31,365 nt of DNA from Porphyromonas sp. (GTDB lineage: Bacteria > Bacteroidota > Bacteroidia > Bacteroidales > Porphyromonadaceae), in NCBI GenBank assembly GCA_029983505.1, contig JASBZK010000024.1:1-31365 (forward strand), read 5' to 3'. The notes under the pieces are model-generated. The model did no database searches. It was given only the letters and a program-made list of their open reading frames with translations, and was not told the origin of the DNA. How positions within the stretch are numbered: position 1 is the stretch's first letter; each line of letters starts with the position of its first letter. Both the position numbers and the translations under genes were made by a program. Below are positions 6,857-15,334 of the stretch, in pieces.

Positions 6857-8947
6857 TTGAAGAAACTTTACATTTACATCATTAAGACGTTTCTGCCGCT
6901 GTTGCTCGGGAGCTTCGCGGTGGCGTGGTTCATCGTCGTGATGCAGCTGCTGTGGCGCTTCGTGTCCGACATCGTGGGCAAAGGGGTGGATGCTGTGGTG
7001 TTCATCAAATTGATGTTTTTCGCGGCAATGACGGTGGCGCCGCTTGGTCTGATTTTGGCCATTTTGCTCGCCTCGCTGATGACGTTCGGCAACCTCGGAG
7101 AGCGTCTCGAGCTCCTTGCGATGCGGGCGGCAGGCATACCCCTCAGTCGCATCCTCAAGCCTCTCTTCTATGTCTCCGTTTTGATCGGTATCGGCCTCTT
7201 CGTCTTTGAGAACGACTGGATGATCACGAGCCAGGTGAAGTTTTGGCAATACTACTTCTCAATCAAAAACAAGTCACCGGAGCTGGCCATCCCCACCGGT
7301 ATCTTTTATAAGGAAATAGACGGGTACAGCATCTACGTGGAGCGCAAAGACGCCGAGCGCAAGATGATGTATCAGATGATGCTCTACGACTACCAGAAGG
7401 GATTCCAAAATGCCACCGTTCTCCTTGCAGACTCGGGGAAACTGTATTCGACGGATAACGGTCGGGTGCTTGTCTTGGAACTCTACAGCGGAGAGTCGTA
7501 CAGTAACCTGAGGGAAAATCCGGACTACTATAATTCTTCCTCCGGTCTCGTGCCGTATATGCGGGAGCAGTTCACCAAAAAGATCGTCCAGATACCTTTT
7601 AACACCGACCTCGATATGGTCGACGAAGGGGTCTTGAGCAGCCAGTTTGTGGGAAAAAACGCTTGGGAATTGAAAGCCTATACCGACTCTCTCCAGACCG
7701 AAATCGACTCCGTGGCGCGCATCAATCAGAGCATCATCCTGAGGCGAACGGGCATCGTGTCTCCTCAGATAGAGGGCGGCGTCCTCCCGGAGGCCCTGTC
7801 CGGCGCCGCGACCGGTCCCGGCGTTGCTGCCGCAGGGGCTGTGGCAGGAGTTGTGGCGGGGACTCTTGGCGCAAGGGAGACTTCGGCGGGAGAGAAGTCG
7901 TCTTTTGACCCCGGAGAAGTCTACAGGTCACTTGGTAAGAAAGAGCAGGGGGGGCTTGGCTTAGACGAAAAAATGAGCCTTATGGGGCTTCGAGACAAAC
8001 GGCAAATGTACCAAAGTGCGGAAGGCACCCTCAGCGCCCTGCAGAACGAACTCTATTTCTCTGCCGTCACGCAGCGGGATATGGTCGATCTTAAGTACAA
8101 AAACGAGTTCGAGTACTGGCGGAAGTTTACTTACCCCGTGGCCTGCATCGCTTTTTTCCTCGTCGGTGCACCGCTCGGTGCTTTGATCCGCAAAGGTGGC
8201 ATCGGCATACCGTTTGTGGTTGCGGTCTTCTTCTTCATCATCTTCTATTTCCTTGAGTCAACGGGCATCAAGATGAGTAGGGACGGGATGTGGCAGGTCT
8301 GGTTCGGGATGTGGCTCCCGAATATGGTGCTCATACCGATAGGTCTGCTCTTGATTCTGCTCGCGACCAAGGACTCCAACAAACTCAGTGTAGAGGCCTT
8401 TATGGTCTACTACCGCAAAGCGATGCGCACAAATACCGGTCGCAGTCCGCTTGTGGCAGTCCCCGCTTCCGACCGCACCTCATCGGACTACTTGGCTGTC
8501 GAAGGGAAGATGATGAGGCTCCACGGACTGGCCGAAGAGCTCAGTTACAAGGGGAGGATGGGCTACGTACGTTTCTTCAGTGAGACGCACGACAGCCGAA
8601 AGCGTAACGAAATCAACCGCCTGATAGACGAAGTGACGGATATGCTGCACGGGGACAAGGATATACTGCTGGTTCACAGGTTAGGCGCGTACCCCGACCT
8701 CTCGCAGGTCTCGGGTATCCTTCTTCCGTATGATCGGAGGCTGAGGCTACTCCTTATGACCTTTTTCCCGGCGGGGATTTTAGTATACTTGTACTACTTA
8801 CTGAGGGAAAAAGTCTACTTGAGAGAACTCAAACGCCTCGTCGAAGTGAACCTTCAAGTCCTCGATGAGGTTAAACGAGTGAAGCGTCATTATGGCAATA
8901 ACTCCTCTGACGGACATCCCCGCCAGCAGGGTACGAACCGAGAGTGA
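6857..8947 (+). CDS. LptF/LptG-family (YjgP/YjgQ) lipopolysaccharide export permease
   Basis: This inner-membrane permease of the LptBFG ABC transporter lifts LPS from the inner membrane toward the LptC/A bridge. The start is placed at TTG 6857 (MKKLYIYIIKTFLPLLLG), the conserved N-terminus of the family; no ATG is available and 6788 overlaps the promoter. Three membrane helices lie in the first ~120 residues (LLWRFVSDIVGKG, VAPLGLILAILLASLMTFGN, ERLELLAMRAAGIP). A periplasmic beta domain follows, then three helices (FTYPVACIAFFLVGAPLGAL and the following VAVFFFIIFYF and MVLIPIGLLLILLA). The C-terminal tail of about 150 residues has one more hydrophobic segment, as in Bacteroidetes homologues. 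Residues about 310-390 form an Ala/Gly/Val-rich low-complexity insertion. LptF and LptG cannot be separated from sequence alone. Confidence 0.85.
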   Translation: MKKLYIYIIKTFLPLLLGSFAVAWFIVVMQLLWRFVSDIVGKGVDAVVFIKLMFFAAMTVAPLGLILAILLASLMTFGNLGERLELLAMRAAGIPLSRILKPLFYVSVLIGIGLFVFENDWMITSQVKFWQYYFSIKNKSPELAIPTGIFYKEIDGYSIYVERKDAERKMMYQMMLYDYQKGFQNATVLLADSGKLYSTDNGRVLVLELYSGESYSNLRENPDYYNSSSGLVPYMREQFTKKIVQIPFNTDLDMVDEGVLSSQFVGKNAWELKAYTDSLQTEIDSVARINQSIILRRTGIVSPQIEGGVLPEALSGAATGPGVAAAGAVAGVVAGTLGARETSAGEKSSFDPGEVYRSLGKKEQGGLGLDEKMSLMGLRDKRQMYQSAEGTLSALQNELYFSAVTQRDMVDLKYKNEFEYWRKFTYPVACIAFFLVGAPLGALIRKGGIGIPFVVAVFFFIIFYFLESTGIKMSRDGMWQVWFGMWLPNMVLIPIGLLLILLATKDSNKLSVEAFMVYYRKAMRTNTGRSPLVAVPASDRTSSDYLAVEGKMMRLHGLAEELSYKGRMGYVRFFSETHDSRKRNEINRLIDEVTDMLHGDKDILLVHRLGAYPDLSQVSGILLPYDRRLRLLLMTFFPAGILVYLYYLLREKVYLRELKRLVEVNLQVLDEVKRVKRHYGNNSSDGHPRQQGTNRE

Positions 8948-8975
8948 ATCGAGACACGTACCAAAGTCGGAAGCC

Positions 8976-9008
8976 GGTACAGACCCGGGGTTATGCTTAG
9001 GTCTGTGC
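8976..9008. repeat. GGTACAGACC / GGTCTGTGC hairpin before ribBA
   Basis: GTACAGACC (8977-8985) pairs with GGTCTGTGC (9000-9008) over nine positions with one G-U pair and a 14-base loop. Another motif copy (GAGACACGTACCAAAG) lies about 20 bases upstream. The hairpin falls between the permease stop and the ribBA -7 box and may mark the end of the permease transcript, but it lacks a proper T tract. Confidence 0.6.
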
Positions 9009-9020
9009 AAAAAAAGACGA

Positions 9021-9028
9021 TACTTTTG
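9021..9028 (+). promoter_or_regulatory. -7 box (TACTTTTG) for ribBA
   Basis: TACTTTTG fits TAnnTTTG and lies 42 bases before the ribBA ATG. No clear TTTG is seen 19-21 bases upstream. The remaining leader is far too short to hold an FMN riboswitch. Confidence 0.45.
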
Positions 9029-9070
9029 ACAGAGAAAAGAAACAGAAACAGAGAGAAAAATACAGCATTT

Positions 9071-10291
9071 ATGGAAAAGGAATTCAGACTGAGTACCATC
9101 CCCGAAGCGATTGAGGATGTACGCAACGGTAAGATTATTATTGTGGTGGACGACGAAGACCGCGAGAACGAAGGCGACTTCGTTTTGGCGGCGGAAAAAG
9201 CCACTCCGGAGAAGATCAACTTCATGCTCCGCTACGGTCGCGGTGTACTGTGTACCCCGATGTCGGAGTCTTGGGCAGATCGCCTGAATCTCCCGCTTCA
9301 AGTGTCTGAAAATACCTCTCTGCACGAGACGCCGTTCACGGTTACGGTGGACTACCTCCACAAAGGTGTCACTACGGGCGTATCGATGTACGACCGCGCC
9401 ACGACGATTGTCGAACTGGCGAACCCCGAAAACGCAGCCGTGGACTTCGCCCGCCCCGGACACATCAACCCCCTTCGCGCCAAAGAGAAAGGCGTGCTCC
9501 GCCGTGCCGGTCACACCGAAGCCACGGTGGATCTCGCCAGACTCGCAGGACTGAAGCCCGTCGGCTGTCTGATCGAAGTCGTGCAGGAAAACGGCGAGAT
9601 GGCACGCCTGCCTCAGCTCCTTGAGATTGCGGAGAAGTTCGATATGAAAGTCGTCACCATCGCAGACCTCATCAAGTACCGCCTCGAGAGTGACTCCGTG
9701 GTCGAGAAAGGGGTCGAGGCTATCCTGCCCACAGAGCACGGCGACTTCCGGATCATACCATTCAAACAGCTCTCCAACGGTATGGAGCACGTGGCGCTCG
9801 TCAAAGGAGACCTCCGGGAGGGTAATGAACCGCCCCTCGTAAGGGTACACAGTTCCTGCCTCACGGGTGATGTCTTCGGCTCTTACCGGTGCGACTGCGG
9901 GGATCAGCTCCATAAAGCCATGGAGATGGTTCAAGCCGAAGGACGCGGCGCCGTCATTTACCTCAATCAAGAGGGTAGGGGCATAGGTCTGATGAAAAAG
10001 ATAGAGGCCTACAAGCTTCAGCAGGAGGGCTTGGACACGGTCGAAGCCAATGTCCACCTCGGATTTAAGCCCGACGAAAGAGACTATGGGGTTGGAGCGG
10101 AGATACTCCGGCAGCTCGGTATCACGAAGATGCGTCTGATGACCAATAACCCCGTCAAACGCGTAGGGCTCGAGAGCTACGGCCTTGAGATCGTGGAAAA
10201 TGTCCCCATAGAGATCAAGCCCAATAAGTACGATAATAGGTACCTTAAGACCAAGAAAGAAAAGATGGGACATACCCTGAGGGAGGTGTAA
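9071..10291 (+). CDS. ribBA: Bifunctional 3,4-dihydroxy-2-butanone-4-phosphate synthase / GTP cyclohydrolase II
   Basis: RibBA carries out both entry reactions of riboflavin synthesis: ribulose 5-phosphate to dihydroxybutanone phosphate, and GTP to the diaminopyrimidine precursor. The 406-residue protein has the RibB acidic loop VDDEDRENEGDFV (about 25-37), the HTEATVDLARLAG segment, and in the C-terminal half the GTP cyclohydrolase II zinc cysteines C263, C274 and C276 (CLTGDVFGSYRCDC), followed by NQEGRGIGL. Both active sites look complete. The ATG at 9071 is preferred to an upstream TTG at 8993 because the latter precedes the -7 box and adds a lysine-rich extension absent from the family. 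The next gene starts directly after its stop codon. Confidence 0.95.
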   Translation: MEKEFRLSTIPEAIEDVRNGKIIIVVDDEDRENEGDFVLAAEKATPEKINFMLRYGRGVLCTPMSESWADRLNLPLQVSENTSLHETPFTVTVDYLHKGVTTGVSMYDRATTIVELANPENAAVDFARPGHINPLRAKEKGVLRRAGHTEATVDLARLAGLKPVGCLIEVVQENGEMARLPQLLEIAEKFDMKVVTIADLIKYRLESDSVVEKGVEAILPTEHGDFRIIPFKQLSNGMEHVALVKGDLREGNEPPLVRVHSSCLTGDVFGSYRCDCGDQLHKAMEMVQAEGRGAVIYLNQEGRGIGLMKKIEAYKLQQEGLDTVEANVHLGFKPDERDYGVGAEILRQLGITKMRLMTNNPVKRVGLESYGLEIVENVPIEIKPNKYDNRYLKTKKEKMGHTLREV

Positions 10292-10960
10292 ATGGGGATG
10301 GAAGAGACGACACCGAGAGGACTTGACGGGGAAGAGACCGGGGCACAGGATGTGACCCCGCGGAAGGTTCAAGCAGACGCGCCGGAAGGACGGCAAAAAG
10401 TCACCCTCGCGATGCTTTGGCACCTTTTCAAGGTATTCTTCCTCATCGGAGGTTTTACCTTTGGAGGCGGATACGCGATGCTGGAGCTTATCCGCGTCCA
10501 GATAGTGGACAAGGAGAAGTGGCTCAACAATGAGTCCTTCATCGATCTCTTTGCCGTGGCGCAGTCTCTGCCCGGGGTCTTTGCGGTTAATATCTCGATA
10601 TTCATCGGGTACCGTCTGCAAGGGTTTTGGGGCGCCTTGGTCTGTGTCATCGGCACGACTCTGCCGAGCTTCCTCATCATCCTCATCCTTGCCATTTACG
10701 CGCAGCAGTTTAGGGAAAATCCCGTCGTTTCGGCCGTGTTCAAAGGGATACGCCCTGCGGTGGTCGCTCTGATTATTGCGCCTTGTGTCTCCGTCTGGAG
10801 AGCGCTTAAGCTCGGGTGGAAGTACCTGTGGATTCCCGTCCTCTGTGCAGTGTCCGTCACTTTCCTCGGCGTGAGTCCGGTGACCGTGATTCTGGTAAGC
10901 GCGGCAGCGGGGTGGCTCTACACCAAGTTTGTCTTCCACAAATTACCCTCCACGAAGTGA
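10292..10960 (+). CDS. Chromate transporter family protein, first half-length ChrA
   Basis: This 222-residue inner-membrane protein of the CHR family has a single chromate_transp domain. A hydrophilic extension of about 38 residues precedes the first membrane segment. Then come FLIGGFTFGGGYAMLELI, SLPGVFAVNISIFIGY and PSFLIILILAIYAQQF, the conserved CHR motifs. CHR half proteins are encoded in tandem pairs with opposite membrane orientation and are thought to work together. The second half starts one base after this stop. Despite the name, the natural substrate in anaerobic Bacteroidetes is uncertain. The ATG directly abuts the ribBA stop, so the three genes are probably cotranscribed. Confidence 0.88.
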   Translation: MGMEETTPRGLDGEETGAQDVTPRKVQADAPEGRQKVTLAMLWHLFKVFFLIGGFTFGGGYAMLELIRVQIVDKEKWLNNESFIDLFAVAQSLPGVFAVNISIFIGYRLQGFWGALVCVIGTTLPSFLIILILAIYAQQFRENPVVSAVFKGIRPAVVALIIAPCVSVWRALKLGWKYLWIPVLCAVSVTFLGVSPVTVILVSAAAGWLYTKFVFHKLPSTK

Positions 10961-10961
10961 T

Positions 10962-11498
10962 ATGGTCTACTGGTATCTGTTTCTGGTGTATCTCAAAATC
11001 GGGCTTCTTGGTTTCGGTGGCGGATATGCCATGCTCACTTTGATTCAGGAAGAGGTGGTGGAGCGTCACGGGTGGTTGACCATTCAAGAGTTTACCGATA
11101 TTGTCGCCATCTCGCAGATGACTCCCGGACCGATCGGGGTCAATAGCGCCACCTATATCGGTTATGTGGTCACGGGAAGCGTGTGGGGAAGTGTTTTGGC
11201 CACGGTGTCGGTGATGATCCCCTCCTTTGTACTGGTGCTGGTCATCTCGCTCTCGTTTGCCAAGTTCAAAAGCAACCCCCACGTCGAAGCCGTCTTCACG
11301 GGTATACGTCCTGCGGCAGTGGGACTTATCGCAGCGGCAGCCATGCTCCTGATGAACGAAGAGAACTTCATAGACCTCGGAAGCTACATCTTCTTCGGTC
11401 TCACGCTGATAGCCGTACTCAAAAATTGGATTCACCCGATCCTCTTGATCGTGCTTGCGGGCTTGGGTGGCTACTTTGTGTACTCGGGCATTTTCTGA
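10962..11498 (+). CDS. Chromate transporter family protein, second half-length ChrA
   Basis: This 178-residue protein starts at ATG 10962 (MVYWYLFLVYLKIGLLGFGG), one base after its partner's stop. An in-frame upstream start would overlap the partner. It has the CHR motifs GFGGGYAMLTLI, SQMTPGPIGVNSATYIGY and IRPAAVGLIAAAAML, with five or six hydrophobic segments. Together with the preceding gene it forms the expected two-subunit transporter. No separate regulator is visible. Confidence 0.88.
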   Translation: MVYWYLFLVYLKIGLLGFGGGYAMLTLIQEEVVERHGWLTIQEFTDIVAISQMTPGPIGVNSATYIGYVVTGSVWGSVLATVSVMIPSFVLVLVISLSFAKFKSNPHVEAVFTGIRPAAVGLIAAAAMLLMNEENFIDLGSYIFFGLTLIAVLKNWIHPILLIVLAGLGGYFVYSGIF

Positions 11499-11602
11499 GA
11501 CACGTACTGAGAAACTTTTTTTGACCGTACCCTGCTTACACGGAGACACGGACATAGAGGAGCGCCTCGGTCTGTATGAAAAAACAAAGCAGATATGGTG
11601 TT

Positions 11603-11650
11603 TTTTTAGAACATTCCTTGTGTTAATTTTTAGAACATTCCTTGTGTTAA
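11603..11650. repeat. Exact 24-bp tandem duplication abutting the GH95 start codon
   Basis: The unit begins TTTTTAGAACATTCCTTG and ends TGTTAA. It occurs at 11603-11626 and again without interruption at 11627-11650. The ATG of the GH95 gene is at 11652, one base later. Both copies are identical and lie entirely in the 5' leader or core promoter region. Confidence 0.97.
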
Positions 11651-11651
11651 G

Positions 11652-14054
11652 ATGAACCTGTTTACAAATCCGATGTCTACTCCATTCACTCTCTCGGTAC
11701 TGTCCGGCATCCTACTTATCCTGCTTCCTGTCGCGCTTTCGGCCCAAGATAGACGGTTGTGGTACGATGAGCCTGCCCGTGAGTGGGAGAGCGAACTTCC
11801 GCTCGGCAACGGCAGACTGGGACTTACTGTGGCAGGGAGCATCTATGAGGAGACCCTCCCGCTTAACGAGATAAGTATGTGGAGTGGGAGCGAGGACCCG
11901 ACCGCTTTCGACCCCAAGGCGAAGGATTACCTGCCTCTCATACGCGAAGCTTTGCTGAGAGGCGAAAACGCCAAAGCTCAGCAGTTGATATACGACCACT
12001 TCAAATGCGGAGGCAAAGGGTCGGCTTTCGGGAACGGTTCCGGGAGCCCCTTCGGGTCGTATGAAGTGCTCGGCTTTTTGCACCTCACCCATTTCTTACC
12101 CAAAGGGGAAGTGTCCGGTTACAGCCGTGAACTGCTCTTGAACTCGGCGCTCGCACACACCTTTTTCGATATCGACTCCGTACACTATACCCGATCCTAT
12201 TTCGTCTCACAGGGGACGGAGGACGTCATCGTCATCAGGCTCTCCGCAGACCGCAAACGGAAGATTTCTTTTTCTGCCAAACTGTCGAGACCGGAAAATG
12301 GACGGGTGACGGCACGAAAGGGACACCTGTACCTGAGTGGCCGGCTGCCCGACGGTTTCGGAGGCGACAAAGGGACGAAATACAAAGCCGAAGTGGGCAT
12401 TTTCCCAGAGGGAGGTAAGCTGGTGACGAGAGGCGACTCCGTAACGATCCGGGATGCCGATGCCGTGATGCTCGTGGTTGCTGCTTCGACGGACAATCTG
12501 CCCCCGGGCGGAAAGAAAACGAAGTCCCCGTCCGAAGCCTTGAAAGACTTGGACGGAGTGGATTATGAGACGCTGTACCGGTCGCACTATGAGGCGTATG
12601 CACCGCTCTTTGGGCGCGTGCACCTGTCTCTCGGGGACTCAGCCCGGGAGGACGCTCTGCCTACGGACGAGAGGCTTGAGGCTTTTCGCTCAGCCGGGGA
12701 TCCGGGCTTGACGGAGCTGTATTTTGATTTCGGCAGGTACCTCATCCTCTCCGGTACCCGTCCCGGTTCTTGGCCGATGAACCTTCAGGGCTTGTGGACG
12801 AACCGTCTGCAAGCGCCTTGGAACGGGGACTATCACCTCAATATAAACCTCCAGATGAACTATTGGCCTGTGGAGGTCGTTAATCTCCCGGAGTACGCCC
12901 TGCCTCTTTTGGACTTTACCCGCGATCTCGTTCCGAGCGGTCGGAAGAGTGCCCGCACCTTCTATGATGCGGACGGGTGGGTCGCTCACATGATGTCGAA
13001 CCCTTGGCACTTCACGGCTCCCGGAGAGGATGCCTCGTGGGGCGCTACAAATACCGGCGGGGCGTGGCTCACGGGACATATCTGGGAGCACTTCCTCTAT
13101 AACAGCGATACGCTCGCCCTACGGAGATACTATCCTGTGATGCTCGAAGCTGGCAAATTCTTTCTGTCGTCGCTCATCAAAGAACCCAAGCACGGCTGGC
13201 TCGTCACTGCACCCTCTTCGTCCCCCGAGAACGGCTTCTTTATGGACGGCGTATCGGAGCCGGTGTACGTCTGTATGGGTCCCACGATGGACGCTCAGAT
13301 CATACGGCGTCTCTTCATTAGCCTGATAGACGCGGCCGCGGTACTCGGGGTCTACGACCCGGCTCTCACCGAGATGGCCAATGATTTGCCTCTACTTCCG
13401 CCCAACCGAATCTCAAGCCAAGGCTACCTGATGGAATGGTTGGAAGACTATCGGGAGACGGATCCGCACCATCGTCACGTGTCGCATCTTTTCGGACTTT
13501 TCCCCGGATCCGAGATTACCCCCTCACGGACTCCGGAGCTTGCGGATGCCGCTCGCCGGACACTCGAGAGACGGGGTGACGAAGGCACGGGGTGGAGCCG
13601 GGCTTGGAAGATCCTTCTGTGGGCGCGTCTCAAAGATGGCGACCGGGCGTACAAGCTCTTTCGGAACCTGCTTATGCCCGCGATCAATGCTTCGGATCCT
13701 TCTAAGCACGGCAGCGGCACTTATCCGAACCTATTCTGCGCCCATCCGCCTTTCCAAATCGACGGGAACCTCGGCGGTACCGCGGCCATCGCGGAGATGC
13801 TCCTCCAGAGTCACGAAGGCTTCATAGAGCTTCTTCCCGCACTCCCGTCTGCGTGGAAGAAGGAGGGCGAGTTTCGTGGGCTGAAAGCCCGGGGCAACAT
13901 CGAAGTGTCCGCCAAGTGGCGGGACGGGAAAGTGACCGAAGCTGTCTTTTCCACCCCATTGGATGAGACGACATTCAAAGTCAAAACTTCATCCGGAGCG
14001 ATTAAGGAGTTTGACCTCAAAAAAGGTGCGACTCTCACGCTGACCGACCTCTGA
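11652..14054 (+). CDS. Exported GH95 alpha-L-fucosidase (probably alpha-1,2-specific)
   Basis: GH95 enzymes are inverting fucosidases (some act on galactose) that remove terminal fucose from host glycans such as mucin O-glycans and milk oligosaccharides. The 800-residue protein has an N-terminal signal peptide ending LPVALSAQ, so it is exported; ATG 11673 is an alternative start that leaves the signal intact. A beta-rich N-terminal domain is followed by the (alpha/alpha)6 catalytic barrel. Expected active-site residues are visible: the Asn pair in HLNINLQMNYWP (N397, N399), a Glu in SSSPENGFF (E526) and the Asp in PPFQIDGNLGG (D704). RHVSHLFGLFPG and GTGWSRAWKI are also typical. holA follows after 16 bases, so the two may be cotranscribed although unrelated in function. 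Confidence 0.92.
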   Translation: MNLFTNPMSTPFTLSVLSGILLILLPVALSAQDRRLWYDEPAREWESELPLGNGRLGLTVAGSIYEETLPLNEISMWSGSEDPTAFDPKAKDYLPLIREALLRGENAKAQQLIYDHFKCGGKGSAFGNGSGSPFGSYEVLGFLHLTHFLPKGEVSGYSRELLLNSALAHTFFDIDSVHYTRSYFVSQGTEDVIVIRLSADRKRKISFSAKLSRPENGRVTARKGHLYLSGRLPDGFGGDKGTKYKAEVGIFPEGGKLVTRGDSVTIRDADAVMLVVAASTDNLPPGGKKTKSPSEALKDLDGVDYETLYRSHYEAYAPLFGRVHLSLGDSAREDALPTDERLEAFRSAGDPGLTELYFDFGRYLILSGTRPGSWPMNLQGLWTNRLQAPWNGDYHLNINLQMNYWPVEVVNLPEYALPLLDFTRDLVPSGRKSARTFYDADGWVAHMMSNPWHFTAPGEDASWGATNTGGAWLTGHIWEHFLYNSDTLALRRYYPVMLEAGKFFLSSLIKEPKHGWLVTAPSSSPENGFFMDGVSEPVYVCMGPTMDAQIIRRLFISLIDAAAVLGVYDPALTEMANDLPLLPPNRISSQGYLMEWLEDYRETDPHHRHVSHLFGLFPGSEITPSRTPELADAARRTLERRGDEGTGWSRAWKILLWARLKDGDRAYKLFRNLLMPAINASDPSKHGSGTYPNLFCAHPPFQIDGNLGGTAAIAEMLLQSHEGFIELLPALPSAWKKEGEFRGLKARGNIEVSAKWRDGKVTEAVFSTPLDETTFKVKTSSGAIKEFDLKKGATLTLTDL

Positions 14055-14070
14055 CCTAACATAGTCCATT

Positions 14071-15132
14071 ATGCCATTTACCGACAAGCCCCAACAGGTT
14101 CTTAGCGAAATCTCTCCCAAGTCCAAACCCTATCCGATCTACGTACTGATGGGAGAGGAGACATACTACATCGACCAAATCGAGCAAAAGCTCACGCGGA
14201 CTTTCTTACCGGAAGAGGAGTCACACGACTTTAATCTCACGGTGCTTTACGGACTCGATACACAGGTGTCTTCTGTATTGAATGCGTGTATGAGACCGCC
14301 TATGGGTACCGCTCATACGATTACGGTCGTGCGCGAAGCTCAGGACCTCTACCTCGGCAATCGGGGCTCCCGAAAGGAAGGTGAGACACCGTTCGACTCT
14401 CTTGCCCCGCTGTATAAAAATCCCTCGCCTTTTAATATCCTCATCCTCTGCTTCAAAGGTAAGTCTCCCGCGCGGACGCTTAAGGTGATGAAAGAGATCG
14501 AGAAAGTGGGGCTTGTCGTCTCTTCACCCGAGATTAAGGAGTACAACATCCAAAATTACATCCCCTCCATAGCGTCCGAGCACGGACTCACCCTCGGGTA
14601 CGACGCCGTGATGACGGTCAAGGAGCACCTCGGCAACGACATCGGGCGGATTAACTCCGAGTTTCAGAAGTTGGTCACTGCCCTCCCTATAGAGGCTCGG
14701 AAGAATGTTTCTTCCGAGATGATCTTGAAGTACACGGCGCTCAATAAAGAGTACTCGCCATTTGACCTGAAAAACGCCCTTGCCCTCAAAGACAAGGCTC
14801 GCGCGCTTAAAGTGGCACGCGCCCTCTCTCTTGATGCCAAGCGGATCCCGGTTCAAGTGATTATCCCCATCCTTTTTAATTACTTTGCCAACCTCTTGAT
14901 TGCCCTCTACGCGCGAAGTCGTGACCCCAAAGCAATCTCCGACTACCTCGGACTGAAGTTCCCGAGGCAAGCCCAGGAGTACGTCAATGGTCTAAAAAAC
15001 TACCGACCGGGTAAGATTACGGCCATCATCACGTACCTCCGGAAGATGGATGCGAGAAGCAAAGGGATGTACTCCGACGAGGGCGACCCCAGGGAGATAC
15101 TTACCGATCTGGTTTTATTCGTCCTGAACTGA
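14071..15132 (+). CDS. holA: DNA polymerase III subunit delta
   Basis: Delta is the clamp-loader wrench that opens the sliding-clamp ring during replication. The 353-residue length is normal. The N-terminus contains PIYVLMGEETYYIDQIEQKL, the usual family opening. The middle has the segments EYNIQNYIPSIASEHGL and LGNDIGRINSEFQKLV, and the C-terminal helical collar includes IPVQVIIPILFNYFANLL. It begins 16 bases after the GH95 gene and is followed by a probable terminator. Confidence 0.92.
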   Translation: MPFTDKPQQVLSEISPKSKPYPIYVLMGEETYYIDQIEQKLTRTFLPEEESHDFNLTVLYGLDTQVSSVLNACMRPPMGTAHTITVVREAQDLYLGNRGSRKEGETPFDSLAPLYKNPSPFNILILCFKGKSPARTLKVMKEIEKVGLVVSSPEIKEYNIQNYIPSIASEHGLTLGYDAVMTVKEHLGNDIGRINSEFQKLVTALPIEARKNVSSEMILKYTALNKEYSPFDLKNALALKDKARALKVARALSLDAKRIPVQVIIPILFNYFANLLIALYARSRDPKAISDYLGLKFPRQAQEYVNGLKNYRPGKITAIITYLRKMDARSKGMYSDEGDPREILTDLVLFVLN

Positions 15133-15140
15133 GACGAGAC

Positions 15141-15188
15141 AGCGCTTCGTATAAGTCCCCGGAGGGGTACGTACCAAGCGCTTCTTTT
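15141..15188 (+). terminator. Probable terminator after holA
   Basis: AGCGCTT (15141-15147) pairs with AAGCGCT (15176-15182). An inner CCCC/GGGG stem lies between them, and a T-rich tract ends at 15189. The loop includes an exact GGTACGTACC (15166-15175), the recurrent intergenic motif. Further motif copies (GGCCTGTGTCCCG, GGTCTGTACC) follow before the pyrE promoter. Confidence 0.6.
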
Positions 15189-15287
15189 TGCTCTGTATCT
15201 TTTTTCCAAATCGGCCTGTGTCCCGCATCCTTCCCGGTCTGTACCAAATTCCCCGGGGTGCCCCCGACGAAAAGTTGTTTTTTGGGG

Positions 15288-15295
15288 TATCTTTG
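15288..15295 (+). promoter_or_regulatory. -7 box (TATCTTTG) for pyrE
   Basis: TATCTTTG matches TAnnTTTG and lies 39 bases before the pyrE ATG, followed by an AT-rich leader. No convincing TTTG is present 19-21 bases upstream. Confidence 0.5.
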
Positions 15296-15334
15296 AGAAA
15301 ATATAATTCAGACTTTTAAAATATATACTTCTGT

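Noticed and set aside
8948..9070. FMN riboswitch ahead of ribBA
   Set aside because: Only about 40 bases separate the -7 box from the ATG, and the conserved RFN element sequences are not seen.
8798..10939. A 713-codon open frame on the minus strand opposite the permease end, ribBA and the first chromate-transporter gene
   Set aside because: It mirrors well-identified genes on the plus strand, has low-complexity His/Arg/Asp-rich composition typical of antisense translation, and shows no family motif.
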